NCBI GenBank assembly: GCA_030847615.1
Contig: JAUMIR010000001.1
Location: 377,810,687-377,874,686, forward strand
Reading direction: 5' to 3'
DNA from: Gambelia wislizenii
Taxonomy: Eukaryota > Chordata > Lepidosauria > Squamata > Crotaphytidae
DNA length: 64,000 nt
Part shown: positions 38,170-48,960 of the stretch, one piece after another
Position numbering within the stretch: position 1 is the stretch's first letter
How the letters are laid out: each line of letters starts with the position of its first letter
Program-made: the position numbers and the translations under genes
The notes under the pieces: generated by a model
The model's input: the letters and a program-made list of their open reading frames with translations, nothing else
Databases searched by the model: none
What the model was told of the DNA's origin: nothing

Positions 38170-39640
38170 GCTTCATCTCCTATGGGAAAGCGATTCAAAT
38201 GATGACAAGTGGTTCAGAGACTACACCAGCAAGTTCCTTCAGTACTCTGGGATGCAGTTCATTTGGCCCTGCAGATTTGAACTCATTTAGGTTTTAACTA
38301 GGTGATTCCTTACTCCCTTTCAATCTTGATTTGCAATCCAGATCCCTTGCCAAGGTCTCTGCTGATGCATGGAAGCACACACTTTGCTTTTTGGGAGAAA
38401 ACGGAAACAAAATAGGTATTGAATAGTTCTGCTTTCTCATTTTGATCTGTTAGCATTTTACCATCTTACTGAACAGTGGCCCCACTATCTCCTTGGATGT
38501 ATCTCAAAAACATTTTTTGTTGCTCCTTGCTTGCCTAGCCAGTCTCAGCTCATTCTGAGCTTTAGCTTTTTAAATATTATATCTGTAAGCTTGGACTACA
38601 CATTTGTACTCTTTTTTGCTGATTTGTCCTTCCTTCCATCCTTTATACACACTCTTTTTTTCTTTCCACTTCCTCCTTGAGTTCACTGTGCAGCCACATT
38701 GAATTTTTCAGATGTTTCCCATTTTTTCTTCTTCCATGGGATTTTTTTTTTGTGGTTGTGCTTTCTACAGCTCCTTCTGTAAAAATTCACACCCTTGCTA
38801 GGTGTCCTTTTTTCTTTAGCATGTCTAGCCACGGGATTCCACCCAATATTTCCCTGAGCTTGTTAAAATCAGCTTTCCTGAAACCCAATGTTTATGTTTG
38901 ACTATACTCTTTTTTGCCCTGTCTGACAATTGTGAATTCTAGCATCACATGGTCACTTACTCCCAAAGTACCCACTACTATGATTCTAGTGACCAACTCC
39001 TCCCTATTAGTTAGGATCAAGTGCAGGATTGCTGATCTCCTTATTCCTTCCTTTACCTTTTGAAATAGGAAATTATCTGCAAGGCACATCAGGAATTTGG
39101 TGGACAGTCTATGCTTAGCAGAGTCAGTCTCCCAGCAGATATCAAGGTAACTGAAGTCTCCCATAACTACCAATTCTTTGAGATTTCTGAGATGTGTTTC
39201 TGAAAAGCATCATCCACCACCTCTTCTTGGTTTGGTGGCCTGTAGTAAACTCCTACCACAATGTTACTTTTATTTCTTCTCCACTTATTTTTACCCAAGT
39301 GCTCTCAACTGGTCCACTCTAATCACTCTCATGGATTTCTGTACAACTGAATTTGACTTGTTACTTTCCCTCCTTTTCTGCCACAGCTATTCTTTTTGAA
39401 TAGGTTATGCCCTTCAGTTGTAATATTCTGATCATGAGAGTCATCTTACCAGGTCTCTGTTATGCCAATAAAGTCATATTTATCTTCCTGCACTAGGACT
39501 TCAAGCTCATCTTATTTGTTTCCCAAACTCTGTGCATTGGTATGTAGATATCTGAAGCTTTGTTTGTGCTCACCTATTAATTTACGATAAGTTTTACTGT
39601 GGATCCCATTCTCTCCTTCATCATCTTCTGTAGAATTCAC
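38170..39640 (-). mobile_element. CR1 LINE fragment (endonuclease region), degenerate
   Basis: The - strand encodes a CR1-type endonuclease end: [45 protein letters not shown] and SDHVMLEF (39173-38892). The upstream part (39580-39430) reads as the NKQDELEVLVQEDKYDFIGI-type start of CR1 ORF2. Downstream (38890-38200) is the linker to the reverse transcriptase, with frameshifts. The ends are approximate. Confidence 0.82.
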
Positions 39641-39673
39641 ATCTTTGTGTTTAGAGCCTGCCTTTGAGTGGAT

Positions 39674-39681
39674 GTTTGTGC
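39674..39681. repeat. candidate 8-bp target duplication of the hAT-like element
   Basis: GTTTGTGC here versus GCATGTGC at 41178-41185, a 6-of-8 match. Confidence 0.45.
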
Positions 39682-41177
39682 CAGTAATGTATTCAAGTCT
39701 TTTACTCTAACTCTCAAGTCAAGCCTCAAGTCTGTACCTTGAAGCCTCAAGTCAAGTCTTGGACTCAACTTTAACAGGAAAAAAGGAGGTGGTGGTGAAG
39801 TATGTTAGGAAAGCCCATGGAACCATTCACTTCCATCAGCAGGCAAGACTCGCCCTAAGAGGGCAGAGCTGTTTCTTTGAGGGGAACAGCAAATATATTA
39901 GGCATGAACCCTGTGCTGTCTGGGTGAGCCTTGCCTGCTGATCCTAAGAAAAGCTTTATAAGGATTCTTCCATCTCAAGCACTTATGTAACATAATGTTA
40001 CATAACTCATTTGCTGTTCCCCTTGGAGAAACTCATCCTGCTCTGCTGCTTTTCTTAGGAAAAGGTTTAGAAGTTTCCTCTGATGAGGAGTGGGGACAGG
40101 CTGCTGAGCAGACCACAACCTCCACTTCAAGCACAGAGATCATGGCAGCCTTGGTCATTGAAAGTAGGGAGTGCAAAGAATTGACATGGCTATCTCAATT
40201 TGCACACAACAGCCTCCTCCTCCCAAAGCTGGAGGCTTTTGTGTTGATGGGCATAAAGAAGCTCAAGCTTTGGAAGTGGGGAATCTAGGATCCTTCTTAC
40301 TCCTCTCCCCAAAGCTGGAATCATTTGCATCAATGGTCATAAGAGGCTCTAGCTTTGGAAGTGGGGAATCTAGGATCGTTCTTCCCTCCCCAAAGCTGGA
40401 GGCATTTGTGTTGATAGGCATAAGAGGCTCAAGCTTTGAAAGAGAGGAATTTAGAATCCTTCTTACTTCCCTCCCCAAAGCTGGAGACATTTGTGTCAAT
40501 GGGCACAAGAGGCTCAAGCTTTGGAAGTGGGGAATCTAGGATCTGTCTTACTCCCCTCCCCAAAGCTGGAGGCATTTGCATCCATGGGCATAAAAAGCTC
40601 AAGCTTTGGAAGTGGAGAATCTAGGATCCTTCTTACTCCCCTCAACCAAGCTGGATGCTTTTGTGTAAAGGCTAGGAACCACTGCTTTAGAAGGATCCTT
40701 CCACCTCAGTACTGTTGCCTGACACATTTCCTGTTCCCCTCTGAGAAACGCACCCCTTGCTCTGGGAGAAGTCTTGCCTGCTGCTCTTAAGAAAACCTTT
40801 TGAAGGCTCCTCCTTTGAGTAGCAGTGATAGGCTGCAGAGCAGACCTCAATCCCCACAGAAGCCTATTGCCTAATGCATTTGCTGTTCCTTTCTGAGAAA
40901 TGTGCCTGAGCTCAGGCCTTGAGGTAGACCATCATGTGATGGGTAGGGGAAAAGAGATGGAAGCATTTTTCAAAGAAGGAAAACCATTTTCCATTTCGTA
41001 ACTCTGAATGAATGGGTACATTTACAGAAACAAGGCCAGTAAGTCAGTGGCTAAAAATATACAAGTCACTGGTCAAGTTGAGTCAGTGTGTCATTTATTG
41101 CCAAGCTGAGTCCAAGTCATTGAGGTGACTAGAATTGGACTTGACTGTGAATCATTCAACTTGAGACTACATCAGTG
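39682..41177. mobile_element. hAT-like non-autonomous element containing a minisatellite
   Basis: The left end CAGTAATGTATTCAAGTC and the reverse complement of the right end, CACTGATGTAGTCTCAAGT, form an imperfect terminal inverted repeat. Subterminal regions are rich in CAAGTC motifs on the left and their complements on the right. A diverged 8-bp flanking duplication supports a hAT origin. The interior holds an 85-bp minisatellite and repeated TTGCTGTTCCCCT...GAGAAAC modules near 40010, 40728 and 40875. No transposase. Confidence 0.6.
40222..40675. repeat. 85-bp minisatellite, about 5-6 copies
   Basis: CCCAAAGCTGGAGGCATTTG recurs near 40223, 40309, 40390, 40475, 40560 and (diverged) 40646, spacing 81-86 bp. 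Each unit continues into AGGCTCAAGCTTTGGAAGTG and GGGAATCTAGGATCCTTCTT. The open frames through it are repeat artefacts. Confidence 0.9.
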
Positions 41178-41227
41178 GCATGTGCTATCTTCTCCAGCCT
41201 CCCAAGGATTCAGTTCAAAGCTGAACT

Positions 41228-41452
41228 GGAGTCCTAGTGGAGCAGTGGTAAAATGCTAGTACTGCAGCCACAACGTTGTGAGTTAATCCTGCAGGGCTCC
41301 AGATTGACTCAGACTTCTCTCCTTCTGTAGGTTGGTAAAATGAGTACCCAGTTTGTTGGGGGCAATTAGCTAACACATTGTAAACTGCTTAGACAGTGCT
41401 TAGCACTATAAAGTGGTATAGAAATGTATGTGGTATTGCTATTGCTAAAGCT
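41228..41452 (+). mobile_element. Sauria-type tRNA-derived SINE (+)
   Basis: Starts TAGTGGAGCAGTGGTAAAAT (A-box region) with a decayed B box (GTGAGTTAATCC). It continues with GTAAAATGAGTACCCAGTTT, GGGGGCAATTAGCTAACACA and TGTAAACTGCTTAGA, and ends in TATTGCTATTGCTA. The same body is present in reverse at 46878-47160. Confidence 0.85.
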
Positions 41453-41934
41453 CTCTTGCTCAGACCTGCCATGCTACTACCAAAGACATTCTTCCCAATC
41501 TTTGAGAGGTGTCGCCCATATGTAACCAATAGTACTCTGTCTAAGTGGAGACCATGGTCCCAGAAGCCAAACCTCTCTCACCTACACCATCTACATAGCC
41601 AGTCATTCACTTTTAGTACTGGCCTTTCCCCAAGTAGTCCTCTATCCTTCACTAGCAGAACTGATGAGAATACTACCTGTGCCTCAAACCTCTTCAGCTT
41701 CCTGAAGAGCTTTTTTCCCTGTGCAACACAATCATATACATAACTACTCAAAACTAACACCCAGTGAGTTCACTGAGACTTACTTTTAAGTAAATGTATA
41801 CAGGATTGTAGCCCGAGACATTCTAAAAAGCCACTGGAATGCATACATTTCTTTATGACAATAATTATTTCCCAATCTTTCTTAACTAATTTGATTCCAT
41901 TTATCTCCTGGAGCTAAAAGTATTGCACATTATT
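41453..41934. other. no gene seen
   Basis: Contains one copy (about 41762-41815) of a short dispersed motif, ACTTACTTTTAAGTAAATGT...GGATTGTAGCC, discussed in the findings. Confidence 0.5.
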
Positions 41935-42065
41935 TTTCTCCACCTCATTTTTATTCTAAGAACAACCCTGTAAAGTTAGTTAAGCTAAGAAGTTACACTT
42001 GGCTCAAGGTGACCACGAGAGTGTTTTGCTATGGGGAAGCTGAGATTTGATCATGTGGATTGAGC
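41935..42065 (-). mobile_element. MIR-like SINE
   Basis: TTCTAAGAACAACCCTGTAA, then TTACACTTGGCTCAAGGTGA and GAAGCTGAGATTTGATC: the 3' half of a MIR-type SINE read in reverse. Confidence 0.6.
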
Positions 42066-42269
42066 AGAGAGGGTGGGTAATACCGAGTTCATACACTGAC
42101 TATGATAGAAAGAAGGTAATTTTGAGCAGGTCTGAATTGTTTTGATTTTAGAATAATGTATTCTAAATTTTATTGTTTTAATCATGCTGTGTGCACACAT
42201 GCAAAGAATATTGTATTTATTGATTTGGGCTTTTAAAAAAAATCTCTGCCCCTTTGTGATAATTTAACA

Positions 42270-42900
42270 GTCTGTGAGCACTTAGAAAAGAATAAGGTGA
42301 TTATTAAGAGCCAAAATGAGTTTCTCAAAAAAAGTCATACCATCTTACCTTTTTATATGTAGAGAGAGTTAAGAGTTTGGTGGAGCAAGGGAATGCTGTG
42401 GATGTGGTAGATTTCAGCAAGGGTTTCAGCATGTTCCCCAAGATATTCTTGTTGACAAGGTTATAAAATATGGTTTAGAAAATGCTACTGTTAGATGTAT
42501 TTGTAGGTGGTTGATGGACCATACCCAAAGATGTCTCACCAATGGTTTATCATTATTCTGGAGAACAATGGCAACTTTGGTGCTGCAAGATTCTCACTTG
42601 GGCCCAGTATTGTTCATAATCTTTATAAATGACCTAGATGCAGGCATTGGTGAAATGCTCATCAAATTTGCAAATGACACCGGACTGGAAGCGTAGCTAC
42701 TATCTCAGAAGACAAAATCAGAATTCAAAATGATCATAACAGATTGGAGAACTGGGCCAAAACAACAACAAAAAATACATTTCATGGGTAAATACATGGG
42801 TAAATGTAAAGTTCTACATTTATGGAAGAAAAAAATCAGGTGCATAAATAGTGGTACCTGGCTTGGCAGCAGCATGTGTAAAAAGGATACAGGTGTCTTA
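42270..42900 (+). mobile_element. CR1 LINE fragment (reverse transcriptase region)
   Basis: Decayed CR1 reverse transcriptase. Recognisable pieces include GNAVDVVDFSKGF-like sequence, LGPVLFIIFINDLDAGIGE (about 42598-42656), LIKFANDTGLE (the FADDT site with Asn for Asp) and NWAK-like sequence followed by CKVLHL. It breaks off at the Harbinger MITE at 42901. Confidence 0.8.
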
Positions 42901-43695
42901 GGACATTATCAGACAGGGCAAAAATCAAGGAATTATGACGTCAGGGTAGCGTGAATGGGCCCAACTATTGCATGATGTTACCATCTTCATGTTCTTACTC
43001 TGTGCTCCAGCTGCGAAAAAGGTGTCAATTGTAATTCACGAGACAAGCCATCAATAGATTGTCAATAGCACTTTTTGGGCAGTATTGATGGTGTGGGAAA
43101 CCACATCCCATTGTAATCGTGAGATTGCAGCATAAATGGGTGGTCCTCAGTGAGAAAACTTCCAGGTGAGAAAGTGAAAACGAAGCACAGGATGCTCTTT
43201 TTATGAAGTGTCCCCTTTAGTTTACACATTTTTAGGTTTGTTTCAGTGCTTGTGTGTTCATTTACTTTGCTAATTAAGGTGTTGAGTTTTAAGCACGCTT
43301 GCATCTTCTTGCAAGAACCGCCAAAATCTTGCCCATGCCAAATTGCAGAAGTAAACGCCCATTCTTAAAGCACTAGTGGTGGTCATGTGATAATTCTGTG
43401 GCACTTCTTTCACGAGATTATGGCAACATGCTATAATAAGTGTTATAATGCCACAATGTTTCCGCTATCTTCATTTGGTCAGTTACAGTGTTTTTAGATG
43501 CTAATCACCGTAGAGTACTATTTTTGGGAGGCGATGGTCCTCCATCCTAGAAACGTGCCCTGCCCAGCGTAGCTGCGTTGTCAATATCATGGCGTCAATG
43601 CTGGTGATCCCTGCTTGCTCAAGGACAGCAACTTTGGTCACATAGTCAGTCCACGCAGGATGAGTCCTTCCTGAATCTTCGTTTGCAAAGAAAAG

Positions 43696-43767
<72 letters not shown>

Positions 43768-43783
43768 TAATCTGATAATGCCC
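42901..43783. mobile_element. Harbinger-like MITE, copy 2, inserted in CR1 and itself interrupted
   Basis: Left end GGACATTATCAGACAG; the reverse complement of the right end reads GGGCATTATCAGATTAG. It is flanked by TTA at 42898-42900 and 43784-43786, the target site of PIF/Harbinger elements. The interior (43075-43300) matches the copy at 21226. A 255-bp RTE fragment sits inside it. Confidence 0.75.
43507..43761 (+). mobile_element. RTE-like LINE fragment with 5' inversion (twin-priming type)
   Basis: The first part (to about 43659) is the reverse complement of RTE ORF sequence equivalent to about 11085-11220 of copy A. It joins directly to the forward 3' end GATGAGTCCTTCCTGAATCT and a long (GA)n tail (about 43697-43762). 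The 11-bp AGATGCTAATC at 43496-43506 and 43762-43772 is the target duplication. The inverted-then-forward layout inside one duplication is the mark of twin priming. Confidence 0.88.
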
Positions 43784-43786
43784 TTA

Positions 43787-44265
43787 GTCTAAACATAATG
43801 CACTTCTAGGCTCATAGAATTACAAGCCTACAGTCAGGTACTATGACATAAAAGTCACTTGTTTTAGCTCAAAACTTGATGCCACTGAGTCTGGGGAAGT
43901 GTTTAGAGCACCATTAGGTCAGATTTCTTGAGTTCAATCCCATTTGCTGCAGCTTGATGATGTTGATAACATGTTTGAAATAGTCTGTCCCATCACAAGT
44001 AATCTTTCCTGTTTCCCCTCTTGGCTGATAAGATCTACTAGAAGTGAACTCCCCAGAGATCCCATTGGGCTTGCTAGTTTGGTGCTTCCAGTAGCAACAT
44101 AGACGTAGAGATGTTAATCAGTAGGGGCAGAGCAATTGAGCAGTAAAGGGAGCATGGGAGCCACACAGCATGCATGGGGAGTGGTGGCTTCATGTGGCAT
44201 GTAACTTGTGGACCTCTGAATTAGTGGGAATACAAAGAATGTATGAAATGGGTCAAATCTGATCC
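43787..44265. other. no gene seen
   Basis: Unique-looking sequence, possibly including a diverged continuation of the CR1 fragment. No coding frame. Confidence 0.4.
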
Positions 44266-44609
44266 CTCTGGCTTTTCTTCGCAAACAAAGATTCAGGAAG
44301 GACTCATCCTGTGCTTTCTGCAAGCGCGCTGATGACTAAAAAGGCCAATCCGAGATAAACAAGTCTGGTTGCAGAAAGCATAGCAGAAGGTCTCCTTGGG
44401 TGATGTTTCCGGGTTGTGATTCTTTCTGCGTTGTTATTTCTCTTCAAGACTTGTTCGGCGTGAGTTCTCAAATAAGGCTGTAGCATTGTGGATAGTGTGT
44501 CTCCATGCCTCCTGATGTGAGGCCAGGGCGGACCATTGTTGGTGATCAATTTGGCCGAGCCTGAGATATTGTTTCAGGGAGTCCTTGTATCGCTTTTTTG
44601 GAGTGCCCC
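44266..44609 (-). mobile_element. 5'-truncated RTE-like LINE fragment
   Basis: The - strand gives the end of the RTE ORF (GTPKKRYKDSLKQYLRLGQI, IDHQQWSALASHQEAWR) and the zinc-knuckle region with frame damage. The 3' UTR CTTTTCTTCGCAAACAAAGA (as read on the + strand) lies at about 44272. The homology starts abruptly near 44609. Confidence 0.88.
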
Positions 44610-45698
44610 ATTTAAATGCCATACTCTGCAATACTGTGCATGCTTTCTTTGAAGGCAATTCTATTGAGTTCAGTGAGATTTACTCTCTAGTAAGGCTATT
44701 TAGGATTGCAGCCTTAGCTACTGTGGCTGCTTCAGGACCCACTAATAATTTGATAGTTTTATTTCCACTAGAAAGTCTAGGCGAAAGCTATCAACCACCA
44801 GAAATTCATAGTTTGCTCTCTACAAAGAACACATACAATTCCAGTCAAATGCAAAGCTAAGCTAAAAAGAAACATTTCCCTGTCTTTTGAACTTTTATGT
44901 GCTTTAAAATCCAAGTATCCTATAGGCATTGCTTTGCAATGATAGGAGATAAAGCAAATTTAACAGCCATATGATTTTTAAAATAACTGCATCTCTTTAA
45001 TGTTAATACAATACTTTTAATTACAGATGCTTTTAACCTTTGATCTAGTTATATGCATGTGTAAGAATGAAGTTACATCTTTAAATAACCTTAATCAATA
45101 AAGTCATTTCCTAACATGCTCACTCAGTTTAGATAGTCAAACTTTTAAAACAGTTGGGTGAAAACAAATCATGAAGGTGTTCGCCCACTTGAATTAAGAC
45201 AAAGCTCTATTCACAAGGTGAACTAGGGATAGTATATACCATATAACCATGAGTTCTATAATACAGAAGTTGTAAAAACAATAAACTCCACAAAAGTAAT
45301 TTAAGAAGAAGTCCTATATACATTTACCAGCAAATTAACCTGAATGAACTCAGTGGTTCTTACTTCTTAGTAGACATCTGATAGTGCTGTAAAGCTTGCA
45401 CTGAATAGGGGGGAAAGGCAGCCATTGATTATGTGGGCCACATTAGATAAAGTAAAAGGGCAATGGTTTGAACTTTTACAAGGAAGGAAATTAGGACATG
45501 TTAGAAACATAATGCTTCCAGCAACCAATGGGAAGTGATTGGGAGCACCCCACAGGCTTAGATGTTTCTTCTCCTCCTCTCCTTCATGTGTTTGTTCTCT
45601 CCCTCCCTTTTATATATGGGGACATCTTGGATATAATTGTCAGGGCATGCACACAAGTCTCTCCTGAACATGTGCAGATGGCCATGCTGCACTATAGT
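44610..45698. other. no gene seen
   Basis: AT-rich sequence with two copies of the short dispersed motif (44652-44715, 45340-45372). No protein support. Confidence 0.5.
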
Positions 45699-46050
45699 TG
45701 TAGGCACATGTGGCCTGCATAAGGCTAATAATAAAGCACTCAGACACAGCATGTGTCTAAACTACTAGTCTTTACTAGAGCATAGCAGAGTATATATAGG
45801 GGTGATCCATGAGAATCCAGATACAAGGTGCACGAATGTGCAGGGAGCAAGAAGATGCAAGAAGGTGGGACAAAGGATTGCACTGCTATCTATACATGAC
45901 ATGATGGGTTTTACAATCATACCCACATAGCTGGTTCCCAAGCTCATAGTTTGCACAATCCTTTCCCATAGAGATATCAGTTATACAGTCAATATATATA
46001 TGTCAATATATATAATATACAGTCAATATGTGTAGGAGGTCACTCCTACA
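45699..46050. other. possible LTR-like or foldback segment
   Basis: Bounded by TGTAGG and CCTACA. It contains TATATATA at about 45791 and, at the right end, the palindrome TGTGTAGGAG-GTCA-CTCCTACACA (46029-46052). No target duplication or primer-binding site was found, so the class is uncertain. Confidence 0.25.
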
Positions 46051-46877
46051 CATCCGGTTCTAAGCATACAATAACAGTAAACTCATAGGCCATCTCTACT
46101 GGCCACAGCTCTTTTTACTGTAAAATTTCCATACATGAATTTGGCAATCCTTGACAATAATCTTGTTCGGTACATAGATCTCTGGTTATGCCAGTTTATG
46201 TACTGCACAAGGGGAACTGCACAAGGAGGTATCCAGTACCTGCTTGTAAAATCCCCCTTGCCCTGGGTGCACAACAACAGCTGGAGAGCTCCAGAGTGCA
46301 GCACTGTCTCCCCAGCTGCTGATCATATGCCAAGGTGTGCTTAGGGAGCACCTGGGAAAGACAGAGGCACCTTATGCTGGGAGCAGAAGCTGTTCCTTCA
46401 TCTCTGGGCATGCAAGGACTGCCAGGATGCATTGGGAAACCCCATCCCCATAGCCAAACAGTGGCTGCAAAGGAGGGGAACAGAGCTGTGCTTGAGAGCT
46501 CCCAACTGCTGTTGCATACCTGGGGAGAAAGTGGGCAAGAGGGAATAGCTTCTTCCGTTGGCAGAGATTTACAGTCCTCCAGTGGACTTAATGGAACTTA
46601 ATGGCCAATGTTTGTACCAATTTTAATGCTAACCATAATTAGTGTCAAACCATTGTTTGCAACAATAGTGATAAACAGGATTACAAATGGTAGTTTGGAC
46701 ATTAACGTTAGTGTACAAGCAACAATGATAAATATTAGTTTGGAAATGGAAAGGGAGGTGGGAATGCCCATGCAAACAGTGAAGAAGAGCTGGAAAGTTT
46801 AATTCAACTATAAATATATGACTGGCTATTGCACTAACTATAGGAGAAGTTTTGGGAGAAAGGCCTTGCTGTAGTAG
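46051..46877. other. no gene seen
   Basis: Mixed sequence. Overlapping frames of 73-88 codons on both strands show no family resemblance. Confidence 0.5.
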
Positions 46878-47160
46878 CAGTTTATTTATTTATTTTTTTA
46901 ATTTAGTTATTTATACCCCACTCTTCAGCCACAAGGCTATCAGAGTGGCTTACAAATTGTTTTAAGCAATAGCTATTTACACATCTACACTGCATTAAAC
47001 AGTTTCCAATGTATTAGCTAATTGCCCCCACAAGCTGGGTACTCATTTTCTCGACCTACGAAAGGATGGAGGCTGAGTGAACCTTGGAGCCCGCTGGAAT
47101 CGAACTTGCAACATGGTGGCTTGCAGTACTGGCATTTAACCACTGCGCCACCAGGGCTCC
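46878..47160 (-). mobile_element. Sauria-type tRNA-derived SINE (-)
   Basis: Read on the - strand it starts GGAGCCCTGGTGGCGCAGTG (A box TGGCGCAGTGG) and has B box GTTCGATTCC (47095-47107). It continues through GAAAATGAGTACCCAGCTTG and GGGGGCAATTAGCTAATACA, and ends in an AAATAAATAAA tail (46880-46897). Both RNA polymerase III boxes are intact. Full length. Confidence 0.92.
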
Positions 47161-47351
47161 CTAAACAGTGCTAAACAGGGCTTCAGTTTAGCACTGAAGA
47201 AAGCCTCTGAGAGAGACTGTGGAATCTCACACACTTGAAGGCTTCACGGAAAAGGCTGGACAGGTATCTGATGCAAATGAATTTAATGGCTTCTTCAAGA
47301 CTGCACCAGTTCAGCCTTTTGTCAGTTGCCCCAACTACCTGCTAATTTTGG

Positions 47352-47515
47352 TATCATAGAATCATAGAATTGGAAGAGATTACAAGGGCCATCTAGTCTA
47401 ACCCCCTGCCATGCAGGAATACCTAATCCAAAGCACTCCTGACAGATGGCCCACTAGCCTTTGTTTAATAACCTCCAAAGAAGGAGACTCCACCACACTC
47501 TGAGATATGATTCAG
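47352..47515 (-). mobile_element. CR1 LINE 3' end fragment
   Basis: ATCATAGAATCATAGAATTG at the left edge is the reverse complement of the (ATTCTATGAT)n terminus typical of CR1. The following GGGCCATCTAGTCTAACCCC and CTGCCATGCAGGAATA are standard CR1 3' UTR phrases. Confidence 0.85.
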
Positions 47516-48250
47516 AATAGTATAAAATAAATATTACAAGCATTTTGTATAGAGCTGGTTCCCAGAAATGGGCATATTTCAAGCTTGTTGGATTTACTTT
47601 TATGTGGACTAGGAACCCAAGACCAAACAAATCCAGGTGCAAATAAATTAAACAATTCTGAGCCCAGGAATTTAGTGTGATGTTGGTTTTCAGTACCAGG
47701 ACTGAATGGAGCTCATTGTCCTGCACAAAACCCACACATAATTTCCCTCCTGCCAAAGATCCCTCCCCCCAATCCAGCTGTTTAATTTTGGGAGGTGGAG
47801 TGGGTTTAGTTATTTTATTGCTACTACTGTGAAAAGATTGGATGTGAGCAATCCTACTGCAAAACATCCAGAGCTTTGTCAGTTGATCCAGATCTACTCA
47901 AGGACTACTCCTGTTTTAAAAAGTAGCTTGTCATACATGAAAAAACTTATTTTATACACTTTTACTCAGTATTGATAATGTAGATTTTCAGAGATAACTC
48001 TGAACAGGTAGCAAGAGACACCTGGCTTTTGTAAACCAGCCATAAAGTTCAGAATAGTCTGATTCAAGGCAAGGGAACTGAAAGGTTCTGTAATAATTAG
48101 GGTTGCTGTATTTCACTTCCTCAAATTTAAATTATGCAATTGATCTAATTTGCATTCTAAAAATCCCAATTTAGCACATTAATTGTTGCACTTTTTTCCT
48201 TCTACTACGTTCCAGCTTTGGTACCGTTCTTTATAGTAAACACTGATTTG
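47516..48250. other. no gene seen
   Basis: AT-rich. The 137-codon frame on the - strand (47454-47867) overlaps the CR1 tail and has no recognised domain. Confidence 0.45.
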
Positions 48251-48254
48251 AGAA

Positions 48255-48335
48255 AACCAGTATAATGTATCCATTTTGCAGAACCAAGTTCAAATCTCTG
48301 CTTGGTAATGGGCCACTATAACCCCTCAGCAACCC
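48255..48335 (+). mobile_element. MIR-like SINE remnant
   Basis: CAGTATAATGTATCCATTTT, then CCAAGTTCAAATCTCTGCTT and GGGCCACT follow the order of a MIR-type SINE head with its B box. Confidence 0.45.
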
Positions 48336-48379
48336 ACCTTACAAGCTACTTGAATTCCACCACTCACACTATTCACTCT

Positions 48380-48960
48380 CCTCTGCTTCTACTCTTTCCC
48401 TCACTTTCCCTTGCTCCCTCACAATGCATCCCTTTTTTGCTTCTTACACTCTGCTGCTCCCACTGCTCCCTTCCTTCACCTCACAATCTTATAATGTATC
48501 CCATCCTTGATCTTTGCAGCCTGCCATTGCACCTCTCCTTCCCTCCCTTCCCTCCTTTCTCCTTCTTTCTCTGCACTTTTTGCCTCCTACTCATTCTCTC
48601 ACCTCACTTTGCACCCTTGCCATGCTTCCTTCTCTTGTTTCTTGTCCTCTGCAACATGCACTGCTCACTCTGCCTTCCCTCCTACTCTCTTCCTTGCCTC
48701 ATCTAATGTCCTTGCAATGTGTCTCTCCCTTGCTTTGTGCACTCCACTGCTCACTACTTCCCTCCCTCCTACTCCCTCCCTCACCTCACCTTGTGCCCTT
48801 GCTTCTTACTCTCCTTCTCACTCACCCACTCTCCTTCCCTCTGACTCCCTCCTTCACCTCACCTTGCACCCCTGCTACACACACTTCTTTTGCTTCTTGA
48901 ACTCCACTGCTTGAACCACACATTCTCCCTTCTCTCCTATAACCCCCTCCCCTTCCCTTA
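48380..48960. repeat. degenerate polypyrimidine minisatellite
   Basis: A 580-bp CT-rich block with recurring ACTCCCTCCTTCACCTCACC and TTGCACCCCTGC-like phrases at a spacing of about 100-110 bp. Three overlapping frames of about 130 codons are all open because TAA/TAG/TGA are rare in this composition, so no gene is called. Confidence 0.7.

Noticed and set aside
47095..47153. A tRNA gene (A and B boxes present)
   Set aside because: The boxes belong to a full-length tRNA-derived SINE; no cloverleaf with acceptor stem is present.
48302..48914. Three overlapping frames of about 130 codons as a secreted or membrane protein
   Set aside because: All lie in one polypyrimidine repeat; Leu/Ser/Pro content is a composition effect and all three frames are open together.
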